DNA from: Planctomycetota bacterium
GTDB taxonomy: Bacteria; Planctomycetota; Planctomycetia; Pirellulales; Pirellulaceae
NCBI GenBank assembly: GCA_027619595.1
Contig: JAQCHP010000021.1
Location: 1 to 48,533, forward strand
DNA length: 48,533 bases
Direction: 5' to 3'
This document shows, piece by piece, positions 17,024 through 24,973 of the stretch (position 1 is its first letter; each line of letters starts with the position of its first letter). The notes under the pieces are model-generated. The model saw nothing but the letters and a program-made list of their open reading frames with translations, had not been told where the DNA came from and did not search any database. Both the position numbers and the translations under genes were made by a program.

Positions 17024-18015
17024 TGCGTGGTTTTCTTCGATATTTGGCCAATTTTTCGCAGGTGTTCGCTGCGGCATGGCATCGATTTTGGTTTCAAGCG
17101 TCCGATCCGAGCCCCCTCGCGGTCCTGCGTATTTTTACTGGCTTAGCAGCCATTGATTATTTTGTGTCCTGGGCGCCCGACCTGCAGTATTGGTGGGGGC
17201 AAGACGGAATCTTGCGGCCCGAGGACGTTCGCAACCTATTGAGATTCACCGACGAGGCCGGGCAGTTCTACGGAATTTCGTACCTGAACCTGCTTGAGTC
17301 TCCATGGCTTCTCAACGGTGCACACGCGGTCGCCATCGTGGTCGCCGTCTGTTTTACTCTCGGCATATGCACCCGCGTTGCGAGTGTCTTGTTGTGGTTA
17401 GAGCTCTTATCGTACGTACATCGTGCACCAATGTTGACAACACACTTGGATCCGGTACTCACGGCTGTCGTGGGATATTTGTGCCTCGCGCCGTGTGGGA
17501 CGCGTTGGTCGTGGGACGCGTGGCGTCGAAATCGCGTGCCAGTACAAAGTGACGAACCTGTTCAATTTGATTCCACCGTGACTACCCGTTGGACAGTTTC
17601 CAGCAACTTTGCCCAACGTCTCATTCAAGTTCATCTCACAGTGTTTTATCTGCTGTTCGCCTTGAGCAAATTGGGTGGGGATACCTGGTGGAATGGCGAA
17701 GCCATGTGGTGGCTGACTGCGCAGTCCGATTCTCCGCTCTTGGATGCATCGGGCCTGGGGCGGGACCCCATCTGGATCAACGTATGGACGCACGCCATCG
17801 TCGGCATCGAACTGCTTTACCCAGTGTTGATCTGGAATCGTTGGACTCGACCTCTGATCATGATGGCCGCCATCGTCTCCTGGACTTCGCTGGCCCTTGT
17901 TACGGGTAGGATCACCTTTTGCCTCTTGATGATCGGTCTGCAGGTTGCATTTTTTGACGGTCTATCGCCGTATCCGTTGGACGAATCGCATGGCGAAGAT
18001 TCGTCCGATGGATAA
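17020..18015 (+). CDS. HTTM-domain membrane protein (vitamin K-dependent carboxylase-like)
   Basis: The 331-aa product is a multi-helix membrane protein. It begins DPSPLAVLRIFTGLAAIDYFVSW, matching the first helix of HTTM domains, and continues with helices around AIVVAVCFTLGICTRVASVLLWLELLSY, VHLTVFYLLFALSKLGGDTWWNGEAMWW, VGIELLYPVLIWNRWTRPLIMMAAIVSW and the last one before the polar tail. The HTTM fold is shared with gamma-glutamyl carboxylase; bacterial homologues have unknown substrates. Start is ATG 17020 or the adjacent ATG 17023. It converges with polX. Confidence 0.85.
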   Translation: MMRGFLRYLANFSQVFAAAWHRFWFQASDPSPLAVLRIFTGLAAIDYFVSWAPDLQYWWGQDGILRPEDVRNLLRFTDEAGQFYGISYLNLLESPWLLNGAHAVAIVVAVCFTLGICTRVASVLLWLELLSYVHRAPMLTTHLDPVLTAVVGYLCLAPCGTRWSWDAWRRNRVPVQSDEPVQFDSTVTTRWTVSSNFAQRLIQVHLTVFYLLFALSKLGGDTWWNGEAMWWLTAQSDSPLLDASGLGRDPIWINVWTHAIVGIELLYPVLIWNRWTRPLIMMAAIVSWTSLALVTGRITFCLLMIGLQVAFFDGLSPYPLDESHGEDSSDG

Positions 18016-18046
18016 ATGGATGGTCCGAGGCGAATCAAAGATTCTC

Positions 18047-19795
18047 TTACTTGCGGTTCCGCAACTTGGCCAAGTAAGCTCTCAGTTCCGACAGGGAGCG
18101 CGTATTGAGAACGTCGCTGCGGGTTAAGCCGCCGCGTCTGGCTTGCACGATGCCAAACTGCAAAACGTCGAAACCGGTAACACTGTGCGCGTCGCTGTTA
18201 ATTACGATTGGGATTCCTTTTTCCCGGGCGATCGAACAGTGACCGTCGTGCAGGTCGAGCCGTTTCGGGCTGGCGTTGAGTTCAAGGAATTTTCCGCAGC
18301 GGACGGCCGCCTGAAAGACGGCGGCCATATCGATTTCGTAGGGGGGACGCTGGCCAAGAAGGCGGCCCGTAGGATGTGCGATTCCGCTGACATACGGATG
18401 TTCAATCGCGCCGAGGACACGGTCTGTGATCTGCTGTTTGGATTGTTGCTGTCCGTAGTGCACACTGGCGAGGACCCAATCGGCTTCCGCCAGTACGTCA
18501 TCTGGCAGGTCAAGTCCGCCAGATTCCAAAATGTCGCATTCGATTCCCTTGAGAATTTCAAATTCACCGGCCCAAAGTTGGTTGCACTGATCAATCTCTC
18601 GCCACTGATCACGCAGACGCGATGGATTCAATCCGCGTGCCATACTAACCCGTTGACTATGGTCGGTAATCGCGATGTATTCCCATCCTCGTGATCGAGC
18701 CGCGCTCGCCATTTGTTCAATGGTCCCACTGCCGTCGGTCGCCACCGTGTGCATGTGCAAATCACCTCGCAAGTCGGCCAGCGTGATCAATTCCGGCAAT
18801 TTGCCCGCATCAGCCCAACGGAACTCGTCGCGGTTTTCTCGTAACTCAGGCGGAATCCAGGGTAATCCGACCGCGGCGTAAACTTCAGATTCCGTGACAC
18901 TGGCAATCCGTTCCTCCGCTCCCGCTTCCAGAATCCGAAAGACGCCGTATTCATTGACTTTCAGCCCTAACTCTTTGGCGCGGCCACGCAATGTCACATT
19001 GTGGTCTTGCGATCCAGTAAAATATTGCCACGCGGCTCCCATCGCATCGGCGGCGACCACGCGTAGATCTACCTGCAGTCCGTTCCGCATACGCACCGAC
19101 ATTTTGGTCTCACCTCGAGCAATGATCTCGCCAACCTCAGGGAATTGTCCCAAGTGGTCCATGATCAATCGCGGATCAGTCGATGCCACCAATAGGTCCA
19201 GGTCGCCGACGGTCTCTCGTCCTCGACGAAAACTACCGGCGAATTCGAGATGGTGCGCGCCCCTGGCCAATTCCATATACGACTTCAATTCGGCAGCGAA
19301 GTGAGTCGCCTTGTCCAATCGCATGCGTTGGTTGGCCTGTTCAGCGATCTCGATACCGTGGAGAATCTTTTCGCAGCTTTTGGCACCAAATCCCTTGAGT
19401 GCCGCGACGCTTCCCGACACGCATGCAGCCCGAAGGTCGGTAAGATTGTCGATTCCCAGCTCGCGAAACAGAACCGCTGCTTTTTTGGGTCCCAATGCCG
19501 GTACGCGGACCAAGTCGAGAACGCTAAGCGGAATCTGTTTCGAAAGTTCTTCCAGCTGCGGCAAGTTCCCAGATCGCGCTAGGGTCTCGATCTTTTGCGC
19601 TAGGTCTTTGCCGATTCCAGGCAAGTCGGTCAACGGTCGTAATGGGTCGTCCAGCCGATCCACAACCTGCTCGTCACAAGCAGCAATGGTCGCAGCCGCC
19701 TGTCGATAGGCTCGAATTCGAAAAGAATTGGCGCCTTGAAACTCCAGCAAGTCAGCCAGTTGGTTCAGGGATGCAGAGACTTGTCGGTTATCCAT
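18047..19795 (-). CDS. polX: DNA polymerase/3'-5' exonuclease PolX
   Basis: The 582-aa protein has the bacterial PolX layout: N-terminal 8-kDa HhH region (LPGIGKDLAQKIETLA, VPALGPKKAAVLFRELGI, LKGFGAKSCEKILHGI), a nucleotidyltransferase palm with GSFRRGRETVGDLDLLVAS near residue 190 and VDLRVVAADAMGAAWQYFTGSQDHN, and a C-terminal PHP domain starting DLHMHTVATDGSG near residue 345 with ITDHSQR, GIECDIL, VLASVHYGQ and NSDAHSV metal motifs. It fills gaps in base-excision repair with Mn-dependent exonuclease activity. All catalytic motifs look intact. It starts 9 bp before... the neighbouring exported-protein gene ends upstream at 19805 on the same strand. Confidence 0.95.
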   Translation of the reverse strand: MDNRQVSASLNQLADLLEFQGANSFRIRAYRQAAATIAACDEQVVDRLDDPLRPLTDLPGIGKDLAQKIETLARSGNLPQLEELSKQIPLSVLDLVRVPALGPKKAAVLFRELGIDNLTDLRAACVSGSVAALKGFGAKSCEKILHGIEIAEQANQRMRLDKATHFAAELKSYMELARGAHHLEFAGSFRRGRETVGDLDLLVASTDPRLIMDHLGQFPEVGEIIARGETKMSVRMRNGLQVDLRVVAADAMGAAWQYFTGSQDHNVTLRGRAKELGLKVNEYGVFRILEAGAEERIASVTESEVYAAVGLPWIPPELRENRDEFRWADAGKLPELITLADLRGDLHMHTVATDGSGTIEQMASAARSRGWEYIAITDHSQRVSMARGLNPSRLRDQWREIDQCNQLWAGEFEILKGIECDILESGGLDLPDDVLAEADWVLASVHYGQQQSKQQITDRVLGAIEHPYVSGIAHPTGRLLGQRPPYEIDMAAVFQAAVRCGKFLELNASPKRLDLHDGHCSIAREKGIPIVINSDAHSVTGFDVLQFGIVQARRGGLTRSDVLNTRSLSELRAYLAKLRNRK

Positions 19796-19804
19796 TCGAT
19801 CGAG

Positions 19805-21454
19805 CTAGGGAGCATGCCATCCGCCGTCCGATGACGGGCGGGCAACCCGCTTTTCGGCGCCCCTGTTGCCGCTGCTTGCAGAACGATAATTATTTGTGGA
19901 TGGCGGCGGATATTGGGCCGTGCGACGCCAGTCGTCTCTGGGTTCGGCAGCTAAAATTGCGGGATCCGAAGCTTTTACCACGTTGGAATCCGCACGTCGG
20001 TAATCACGGCGCTGCGGCTGATATTCTGTGGAACGGGCCATGGGAAAACTTTGCGGTGAATCGCGTACCGTAGGTGCCGTCCACGAAGCAGTGCGGTCTT
20101 TCGATTCGTTCAATAGGGACGGGAGTGGATCGTTATTGCGGGGAATCTCTTGAGCAGGATTTCTGTGGTGCAGATCTCGTAGGGCCCGCAGACTTGTGGG
20201 CGATTTCGTTCCGACCGACGAGTCAAAATTCGAGGAACCACCATTGTTGGTCGGAAAGTCAGGCATTTCGTTGGATGGAAAATGATTGGGTCGGATTTCT
20301 GCAGCGCCGTCATCATTTGGATTCCCAGTTGGGGGAGATACGTTCGCTCTTTGTCGAAACTCACGCGGAGCCTCACCCGGATCAATGCGAGGTGCTTCCG
20401 TGTCGGCACCGTCAATCGCTCCACCACCAGAGCCGGCTGGCTCGTACGACGGTTGGGCCGAGGACCCCTGTCCGAATCCCTCGCGTGGCACCCGCTGCCA
20501 GGGTGTTGCAAGTGATCCATCCGATTGGGGAGCGGCCCGGCCGGGGAGGCTGGAAGAAGAACCTTCGGCATAAGGAGCTTCGTAGCCAGGGATGCCTAAG
20601 GGAGCATTTGAAATCGCGGCGCCACCGCAACTGGCACAACCCGAATTTGATGGGGCATAGGCATACGTATTAGGAGCCGGGGTTAACGGTACGACGCCGT
20701 TGGCCGTTGCCGGAGGTAACATTCCCCCCCAAGCCAATCCAGCCGCAGGTGGAGTAACTGGGGCACTTGGCGCAATCGATGTGCTAATACGGTCACGCGA
20801 AAACAAACCGCCAAACGGGCGGAACGCTCGTACAGGAGCGCCCGCGTCTGCGGTTGCATTGTGAACCGCTTGCGCTGGAGCTTGAGCAAACGCTGGATCG
20901 CCTGAAAGGGGGACCTGTTGGTAGACCGGTCGAAAACTGGTGTAAGGCTCACGGCGAGCTTGCCATGTGTAGGTCGTACATGGACGCGTACAGGTGATGG
21001 GAAGGCCGGTCGCCGGATTGGTGTTTGTTGTTGTTGTGTACTGTGTGACGGGGACTGGTGCCCACTGGGTACGGTACGAGGTTTCCGGGAGATAACGCAA
21101 CACCGTTTCGTAGCAGACTCCCGGTCCACAACTACCTCCGGTCGGCGCCGGACCATTTGTACCTGCGTAGCCCGCTCGATATGCCGACGACGTAGCCGCA
21201 TACCCCAACGGAGCTGCTGCATAACCCGTAGGGGCTGTGGCGTAGGGACTGCCAGGCGCGTACCCAACGACATGCCGACCGTCCGGAGCAACGCCCGGCA
21301 GAGGGGTGGTACCTGGCGCGGAATACGCAGTGTAAGCCGTGCCATCCGGACGATGAAACAGCCAGTCGAGCACTGGTCCCCCCTCGCACGCAGATGCGAA
21401 GAAGACACTCAGTGAGATCACAATGCCTACGGCTGCCTGCAACGAATATTTCAC
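19805..21454 (-). CDS. Large exported low-complexity protein
   Basis: The 549-aa product starts with a signal peptide (MKYSLQAAVGIVISLSVFFASACEGG). The N-terminal mature part is Tyr/Ala/Pro/Gly-rich (PGSPYATAPTGYAAAPLGYA). A conserved-looking Cys/Tyr block follows (CGPGVCYETVLRYLPETSYR ... ITCTRPCTTYTWQARREPYTSFRPVYQQ), with four cysteines that could form disulfides. The remaining half is Pro/Ser/Asn-rich and disordered, ending in basic residues. Such proteins are common in planctomycete envelopes; function unknown. It ends 9 bp before the polX start on the same strand, so read-through into polX is possible. Confidence 0.8.
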   Translation of the reverse strand: MKYSLQAAVGIVISLSVFFASACEGGPVLDWLFHRPDGTAYTAYSAPGTTPLPGVAPDGRHVVGYAPGSPYATAPTGYAAAPLGYAATSSAYRAGYAGTNGPAPTGGSCGPGVCYETVLRYLPETSYRTQWAPVPVTQYTTTTNTNPATGLPITCTRPCTTYTWQARREPYTSFRPVYQQVPLSGDPAFAQAPAQAVHNATADAGAPVRAFRPFGGLFSRDRISTSIAPSAPVTPPAAGLAWGGMLPPATANGVVPLTPAPNTYAYAPSNSGCASCGGAAISNAPLGIPGYEAPYAEGSSSSLPGRAAPQSDGSLATPWQRVPREGFGQGSSAQPSYEPAGSGGGAIDGADTEAPRIDPGEAPREFRQRANVSPPTGNPNDDGAAEIRPNHFPSNEMPDFPTNNGGSSNFDSSVGTKSPTSLRALRDLHHRNPAQEIPRNNDPLPSLLNESKDRTASWTAPTVRDSPQSFPMARSTEYQPQRRDYRRADSNVVKASDPAILAAEPRDDWRRTAQYPPPSTNNYRSASSGNRGAEKRVARPSSDGGWHAP

Positions 21455-21945
21455 AACCCCGTCTCCTTAAATCCCCCAGCCACGCCAATTTACTGAGTAT
21501 GAACTTGGTCGAATGACCCGGCCGCCCGCGGATGACGCTTGTGTCATGACGAACAGGTTCCGCCAAGGCGCAACACTTCGTGGAATAGTAGTTCACAAAA
21601 GTGCGGCAGGGAAGGAAAAAAAATTAAAGAAATGTCCCCGTTTCCCCGCAACGTTCCCCCTCAGGCCGATGGTACGGGTCAGGGCAATTCTGCGGCTTAA
21701 GAGTTTGCTGAAAAACACGTAATACCGGTAGGTTGCGGGATTTTGGCGGACGTTCCATGTGGATCGAATTGTGCAGCCCAATCCACCGGAACTTGCTCAA
21801 AACCCCGGCCTTCCTTTGGTTGCGTCGTGTTCACCCCGTGCGAAAACAACTCCAGTCGCTTAGGATGGCACCGTGGTGATCTACGTCTTGGATCTCGTTG
21901 TCCGCTTTCGTGTTCGTGCTTGCAGCCCTGGCATCCAGCAACCTC
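21455..21945. other. Divergent intergenic region between exported-protein gene and pyrG
   Basis: No supported gene. It contains an A-tract element at 21614-21634 (GGAAAAAAAATTAAAGAAATG) that is nearly repeated at 24931-24950 next to the mraZ promoter. On the minus strand TACTAT (21590-21585) lies at a plausible -10 distance downstream of it. No clear promoter or ribosome binding site was seen for pyrG. Confidence 0.45.
21614..21634 (-). promoter_or_regulatory. AT-rich UP-element-like tract
   Basis: Read on the minus strand this is a TTTCTTTAATTTTTTTTCC tract upstream of a possible -10 (TACTAT, 21590-21585) of the exported low-complexity protein gene. It matches the tract at 24931-24950 in about 18 of 20 positions. 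A role as an RNA polymerase alpha-CTD binding site is inference. Confidence 0.35.
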
Positions 21946-23580
21946 ATGACCAAACATATCTTTGTGACGGGCGGTGTCGTCAGCTCCCTGGGCAAGGGAC
22001 TTACCAGTGCGTCGGTTGGGATGCTCCTTGAGCGTCGCGGACTACGCGTCAAGATGCAGAAACTCGATCCTTATATCAACGTCGACCCGGGCACCATGAG
22101 TCCTTACCAGCATGGGGAGGTCTACGTTCTCGACGATGGTAGTGAAACCGATCTTGACCTCGGTCATTACGAGAGATTTACCAATGGGCCGTTAACACGG
22201 GACTCGAACTATACCACTGGACAGATCTATCAGACGGTCATCGAGAAAGAGCGTCGGGGCGAGTTTCTTGGACAAACGGTTCAGGTTATTCCCCATATTA
22301 CCAATGAGATCAAGTCGGTAATTAAGCGACTCGCCGATTCGGAAACCGATGTCGTGATTACCGAAATCGGAGGCACTGTCGGCGATATTGAGAGTCTTCC
22401 GTTCCTGGAAGCGATTCGACAATTTTCATTGGATGTCGGAAAAGGCAATTGTCTATACATTCATCTCACGTTGGTACCTTATTTGAAGGCTGCGGCGGAA
22501 CTAAAGACAAAGCCAACTCAGCATTCAGTCGGGCAACTACGTGAAATTGGCATTCAGCCGGATGTGCTGGTTTGTCGGACCGAGCGGAACATCAGTCGGG
22601 AACAGCGGGAAAAGATTGCGCTGTTTTGCAATGTTCCGTTGGAGGCTGTGATTGAAGAAAAAGACAAGGACTTCTCCATTTACGAAGTGCCGCTCAGCCT
22701 TTATGAGAAGGGGCTCGACGAGCTGATTGTGCAGCGATTGAATTTACATGCTCATTCCCTGGAACTAGACGATTGGCGTGATCTTTTGCATCGTTTGCGA
22801 AACCCTCAGCACGAAATCAGCATCGCCATGGTGGGCAAGTATGCCAAACACAAAGACGCCTACAAGTCGATCTTCGAATCGCTCGACCATGCTGGGATGC
22901 AGCACTATTCGCAAGTGCGCGTGGTGAGCATTTCTAGCGAACAAGTGGAAGCGGAGGGGCCCGAACGACTACTCAGCGGTTACGACGGTATTTTGGTACC
23001 CGGGGGATTCGGCGAACGCGGAATTGCGGGCAAAATAATGGCGATTCAGTTCGCACGCGAGCGGCAGATACCGTTCCTGGGAATCTGCCTAGGCATGCAA
23101 TGTGCTGCCATTGAAATCGCGAGGAACGTGGTAGGATTGGAAGGTGCCGACTCTTCGGAATTCAATAAGGACTCGCCGCATCCGGTAATTTGCTTGCTTG
23201 ATGAGCAAAAGAAAATTACCGATAAGGGGGGAACGATGCGTCTGGGTGCGCAAACCGCCCAACTATTGCCAGATTCGATCGCCAGTCGCTGCTATGGTGC
23301 TTCCGTAATTTCCGAACGGCATCGGCATCGCTATGAGTTCAACAATGCCTACCGTGCTGCATTTTCCGAGCGTGGCGTGCGTTTTACCGGTACCAGCCAC
23401 GGTGGTACTCTTGTCGAAGTGTTTGAACTGGCAGGCCATCCCTGGTTCGTCGCGGTGCAATTCCATCCGGAGTTCCGCTCGCAACCAACAGCACCCCATC
23501 CGTTGTTCGCCGGATTTGTTGCCGCTGCGATTCAGCGTCGTACCGAGCGGACAGAAAGCGTCCAAGAGGTTGAGTCATGA
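21946..23580 (+). CDS. pyrG: CTP synthase
   Basis: The 544-aa enzyme makes CTP from UTP, ATP and glutamine. The synthetase domain begins [18 protein letters not shown], with [21 protein letters not shown] and [11 protein letters not shown] motifs. The glutamine amidotransferase domain has the nucleophile in GICLGMQCA and the His-Glu pair in VQFHPEFRS. Length is as expected. The frame is open 48 nt further upstream to a TTG, but the family start is the ATG at 21946. Its stop overlaps the DUF1844 gene by 4 bp (ATGA). Confidence 0.97.
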   Translation: MTKHIFVTGGVVSSLGKGLTSASVGMLLERRGLRVKMQKLDPYINVDPGTMSPYQHGEVYVLDDGSETDLDLGHYERFTNGPLTRDSNYTTGQIYQTVIEKERRGEFLGQTVQVIPHITNEIKSVIKRLADSETDVVITEIGGTVGDIESLPFLEAIRQFSLDVGKGNCLYIHLTLVPYLKAAAELKTKPTQHSVGQLREIGIQPDVLVCRTERNISREQREKIALFCNVPLEAVIEEKDKDFSIYEVPLSLYEKGLDELIVQRLNLHAHSLELDDWRDLLHRLRNPQHEISIAMVGKYAKHKDAYKSIFESLDHAGMQHYSQVRVVSISSEQVEAEGPERLLSGYDGILVPGGFGERGIAGKIMAIQFARERQIPFLGICLGMQCAAIEIARNVVGLEGADSSEFNKDSPHPVICLLDEQKKITDKGGTMRLGAQTAQLLPDSIASRCYGASVISERHRHRYEFNNAYRAAFSERGVRFTGTSHGGTLVEVFELAGHPWFVAVQFHPEFRSQPTAPHPLFAGFVAAAIQRRTERTESVQEVES

Positions 23581-23984
23581 ATGAGAGACATGAACCGGGG
23601 AAGATCATTGTCGACAGTGATTGGAAGGAACAGGTTGCCCAGGAAAAAGAGCTGCACAAATCGCGCGGCAATTCTCCGCCACCCGCAGCCGATACAGTCG
23701 CCAACGCAACGGATTCCGTGGGAGAGGGTCCGATCCCCGAGGCGTCGTTGCTTATCTTGGTCATCAACATCGCAACCCAAGCCATGATGTCCTTGGGGCA
23801 GATTCCGGATCATCTACAAGGGCATGTTCAGGTCGACTTGGAAGTTGCAAAATTCCATATCGACATGTTGGAAATCCTGCAAGAGAAGACCCGCGGCAAC
23901 CTGGACGCGGAGGAATTGCGTTACATGGAGTCCACGCTGGTTCAGCTGCGATTGGCATTTGTGGCCGCGTCACACGGAAAATAA
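23577..23984 (+). CDS. DUF1844 domain protein
   Basis: The 135-aa product has a polar N-terminal half ([17 protein letters not shown]) and a C-terminal helical DUF1844 domain: [23 protein letters not shown], then [27 protein letters not shown] and [14 protein letters not shown]1844 is found in planctomycetes and some other phyla; its function is unknown. The start codon overlaps the pyrG stop (ATGA), so translation is coupled to pyrG. Confidence 0.9.
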   Translation: MNERHEPGKIIVDSDWKEQVAQEKELHKSRGNSPPPAADTVANATDSVGEGPIPEASLLILVINIATQAMMSLGQIPDHLQGHVQVDLEVAKFHIDMLEILQEKTRGNLDAEELRYMESTLVQLRLAFVAASHGK

Positions 23985-24007
23985 TTCGTAGTGTCGCTCT
24001 CGGCTTA

Positions 24008-24115
24008 ATGAAAAAATACTCAAAGCGGTTGGTCGAAGAAGAAATACGCCCGGCGGTGGAACGCAAGGAAAAAAAAGAACTGGCTTCCGTGCCCCGAAAG
24101 CCCAATCCTTGGTGA
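24008..24115 (+). CDS. Possible small protein, highly charged
   Basis: A 35-codon ORF starts 24 nt after the DUF1844 stop. The peptide begins MKKYSKRLVEEEIRP and ends PRKPNPW; it is Lys/Glu-rich with alternating charges typical of a real helix. No clear Shine-Dalgarno is present, which is the main argument against it. If real, it would be the third gene of the pyrG transcript. Confidence 0.35.
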   Translation: MKKYSKRLVEEEIRPAVERKEKKELASVPRKPNPW

Positions 24116-24149
24116 CTTACATCCCCCCCTTCCGGAAAAAATGGCGGGG

Positions 24150-24275
24150 TTATTGTTCCATCCGCCGGGCAATTTCCTCTTCGTCTCGGACGATTCGCTC
24201 GTCTTGGTGATTTGCGTACCGCTTATTGATTCTTACTTGGAATTGTGGAGCGCACCGTGCATGGGCCCGGATCAC
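24150..24275 (-). CDS. Possible small protein coupled to mraZ
   Basis: A 41-codon ORF opens with a GTG that shares its first base with the mraZ stop (TAGTG, 24277-24273). The C-terminal two-thirds are charged and helix-like (NKRYANHQDERIVRDEEE). The arrangement allows re-initiation after mraZ. No homologue is recognised; it could also be a chance frame. Confidence 0.3.
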   Translation of the reverse strand: MIRAHARCAPQFQVRINKRYANHQDERIVRDEEEIARRMEQ

Positions 24276-24760
24276 TAGTTGGCCAGTTCTTCTAACGTTC
24301 GATGGAAGGCCGGCATTTGCTCTTGCAAACATGTCAGCCACGCAGTCGGTTGCCAGATTTCGACGCAAATCGCCGCGCCTACCAGCATCACTTCCCCTCC
24401 TGGTTCGACTCCTAAAAATTCCCGAAAGCCCTCGGGGACTAGCAGACGGCCACGTTCCATCAGCTTCACGTCGCGGTGTCGGGTGGACAACAATCGCCCC
24501 AGCTGCTGGATTTCTTCGGTGCGTCCTGTCAATCGCCCCGCGTCCAGCTTCGCACGCACAAGATTCACGCCCTGTTCCAGCCGCAGTCGCCACGTTTCGC
24601 GGTGCCAGAGACTCAAACATCCTGCTCGCTCCTTCGCCAGAACACATTCCGATCCATCCTGGGATAACCCCTGAATCAGTTCCGCAGGCAGTGCCAATCG
24701 ATATCGCTCATCAAAGGTGCGCCGATACTCACCAAGTATGAACTGATCCGCTGACACCAT
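24275..24760 (-). CDS. mraZ: MraZ, transcriptional regulator with SpoVT/AbrB-like folds
   Basis: MraZ is a ring-forming DNA-binding protein that normally represses the dcw (division and cell wall) cluster starting with itself. The 161-aa product has both halves: ILGEYRRTFDERYRLALPAEL at the start, and VKLMERGRLLVPEGFREFLGVEPGGEVMLVGAAICVEIW in the second repeat. The reading frame is open to 24892, but that part encodes the two operator repeats, so the ATG at 24760 (GGGA upstream) is the real start. Unusually there is no mraW (rsmH) or other dcw gene next to it. Upstream lies uvrC on the same strand. Confidence 0.92.
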   Translation of the reverse strand: MVSADQFILGEYRRTFDERYRLALPAELIQGLSQDGSECVLAKERAGCLSLWHRETWRLRLEQGVNLVRAKLDAGRLTGRTEEIQQLGRLLSTRHRDVKLMERGRLLVPEGFREFLGVEPGGEVMLVGAAICVEIWQPTAWLTCLQEQMPAFHRTLEELAN

Positions 24761-24826
24761 CGCGTTCCCGACTCGTCCCCGTGAACGGCCTCTGACGACT
24801 CCCCTGTCCGGGGGCCTAAGTAATCT

Positions 24827-24845
24827 TGTGGGTTGATTTCCCACA
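24827..24845 (-). promoter_or_regulatory. mraZ operator candidate, distal copy from promoter
   Basis: On the minus strand TGTGGGAAATCAACCCACA, an inverted repeat of TGTGGG with a 7-bp centre. It is identical to the copy at 24869-24887; the two starts are 42 bp apart, about four helical turns. It contains the TGGGA core known from MraZ boxes, but those are usually direct repeats. Confidence 0.6.
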
Positions 24846-24868
24846 GGATACCGGCCCAAAAGTGCCGC

Positions 24869-24887
24869 TGTGGGTTGATTTCCCACA
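24869..24887 (-). promoter_or_regulatory. mraZ operator candidate, copy at the transcription start
   Basis: Second identical 19-bp inverted repeat. It begins 6 bp downstream of the proposed -10 box (24899-24894), so a bound protein would block transcription at its start point. Confidence 0.6.
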
Positions 24888-24893
24888 AGCAAG

Positions 24894-24921
24894 ATTCTAT
24901 ACGACTTTTTGGGGAGAGCAA
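24894..24921 (-). promoter_or_regulatory. Predicted mraZ promoter
   Basis: On the minus strand TTGCTC (24921-24916) and TAGAAT (24899-24894) are 16 bp apart. A T-rich tract (24950-24931) sits just upstream, as an UP element would. The start of transcription would fall at the first operator copy. Confidence 0.45.
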
Positions 24922-24930
24922 CCCATCGCG

Positions 24931-24950
24931 GGAAAAAAAAATTAAGAAAG
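24931..24950 (-). promoter_or_regulatory. AT-rich UP-element-like tract at mraZ promoter
   Basis: CTTTCTTAATTTTTTTTTCC on the minus strand, directly upstream of the proposed -35 box of mraZ and nearly identical to the tract at 21614-21634. It also lies just after the uvrC stop and might take part in ending that transcript, but no good hairpin adjoins it. Confidence 0.35.
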
Positions 24951-24973
24951 TTTGATACGACCCGAACGGCGGT

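Noticed and set aside
24761-24892. N-terminal extension of mraZ encoding VGNQPT twice
   Set aside because: The repeated peptide simply reflects the two operator repeats; the family start is at 24760.
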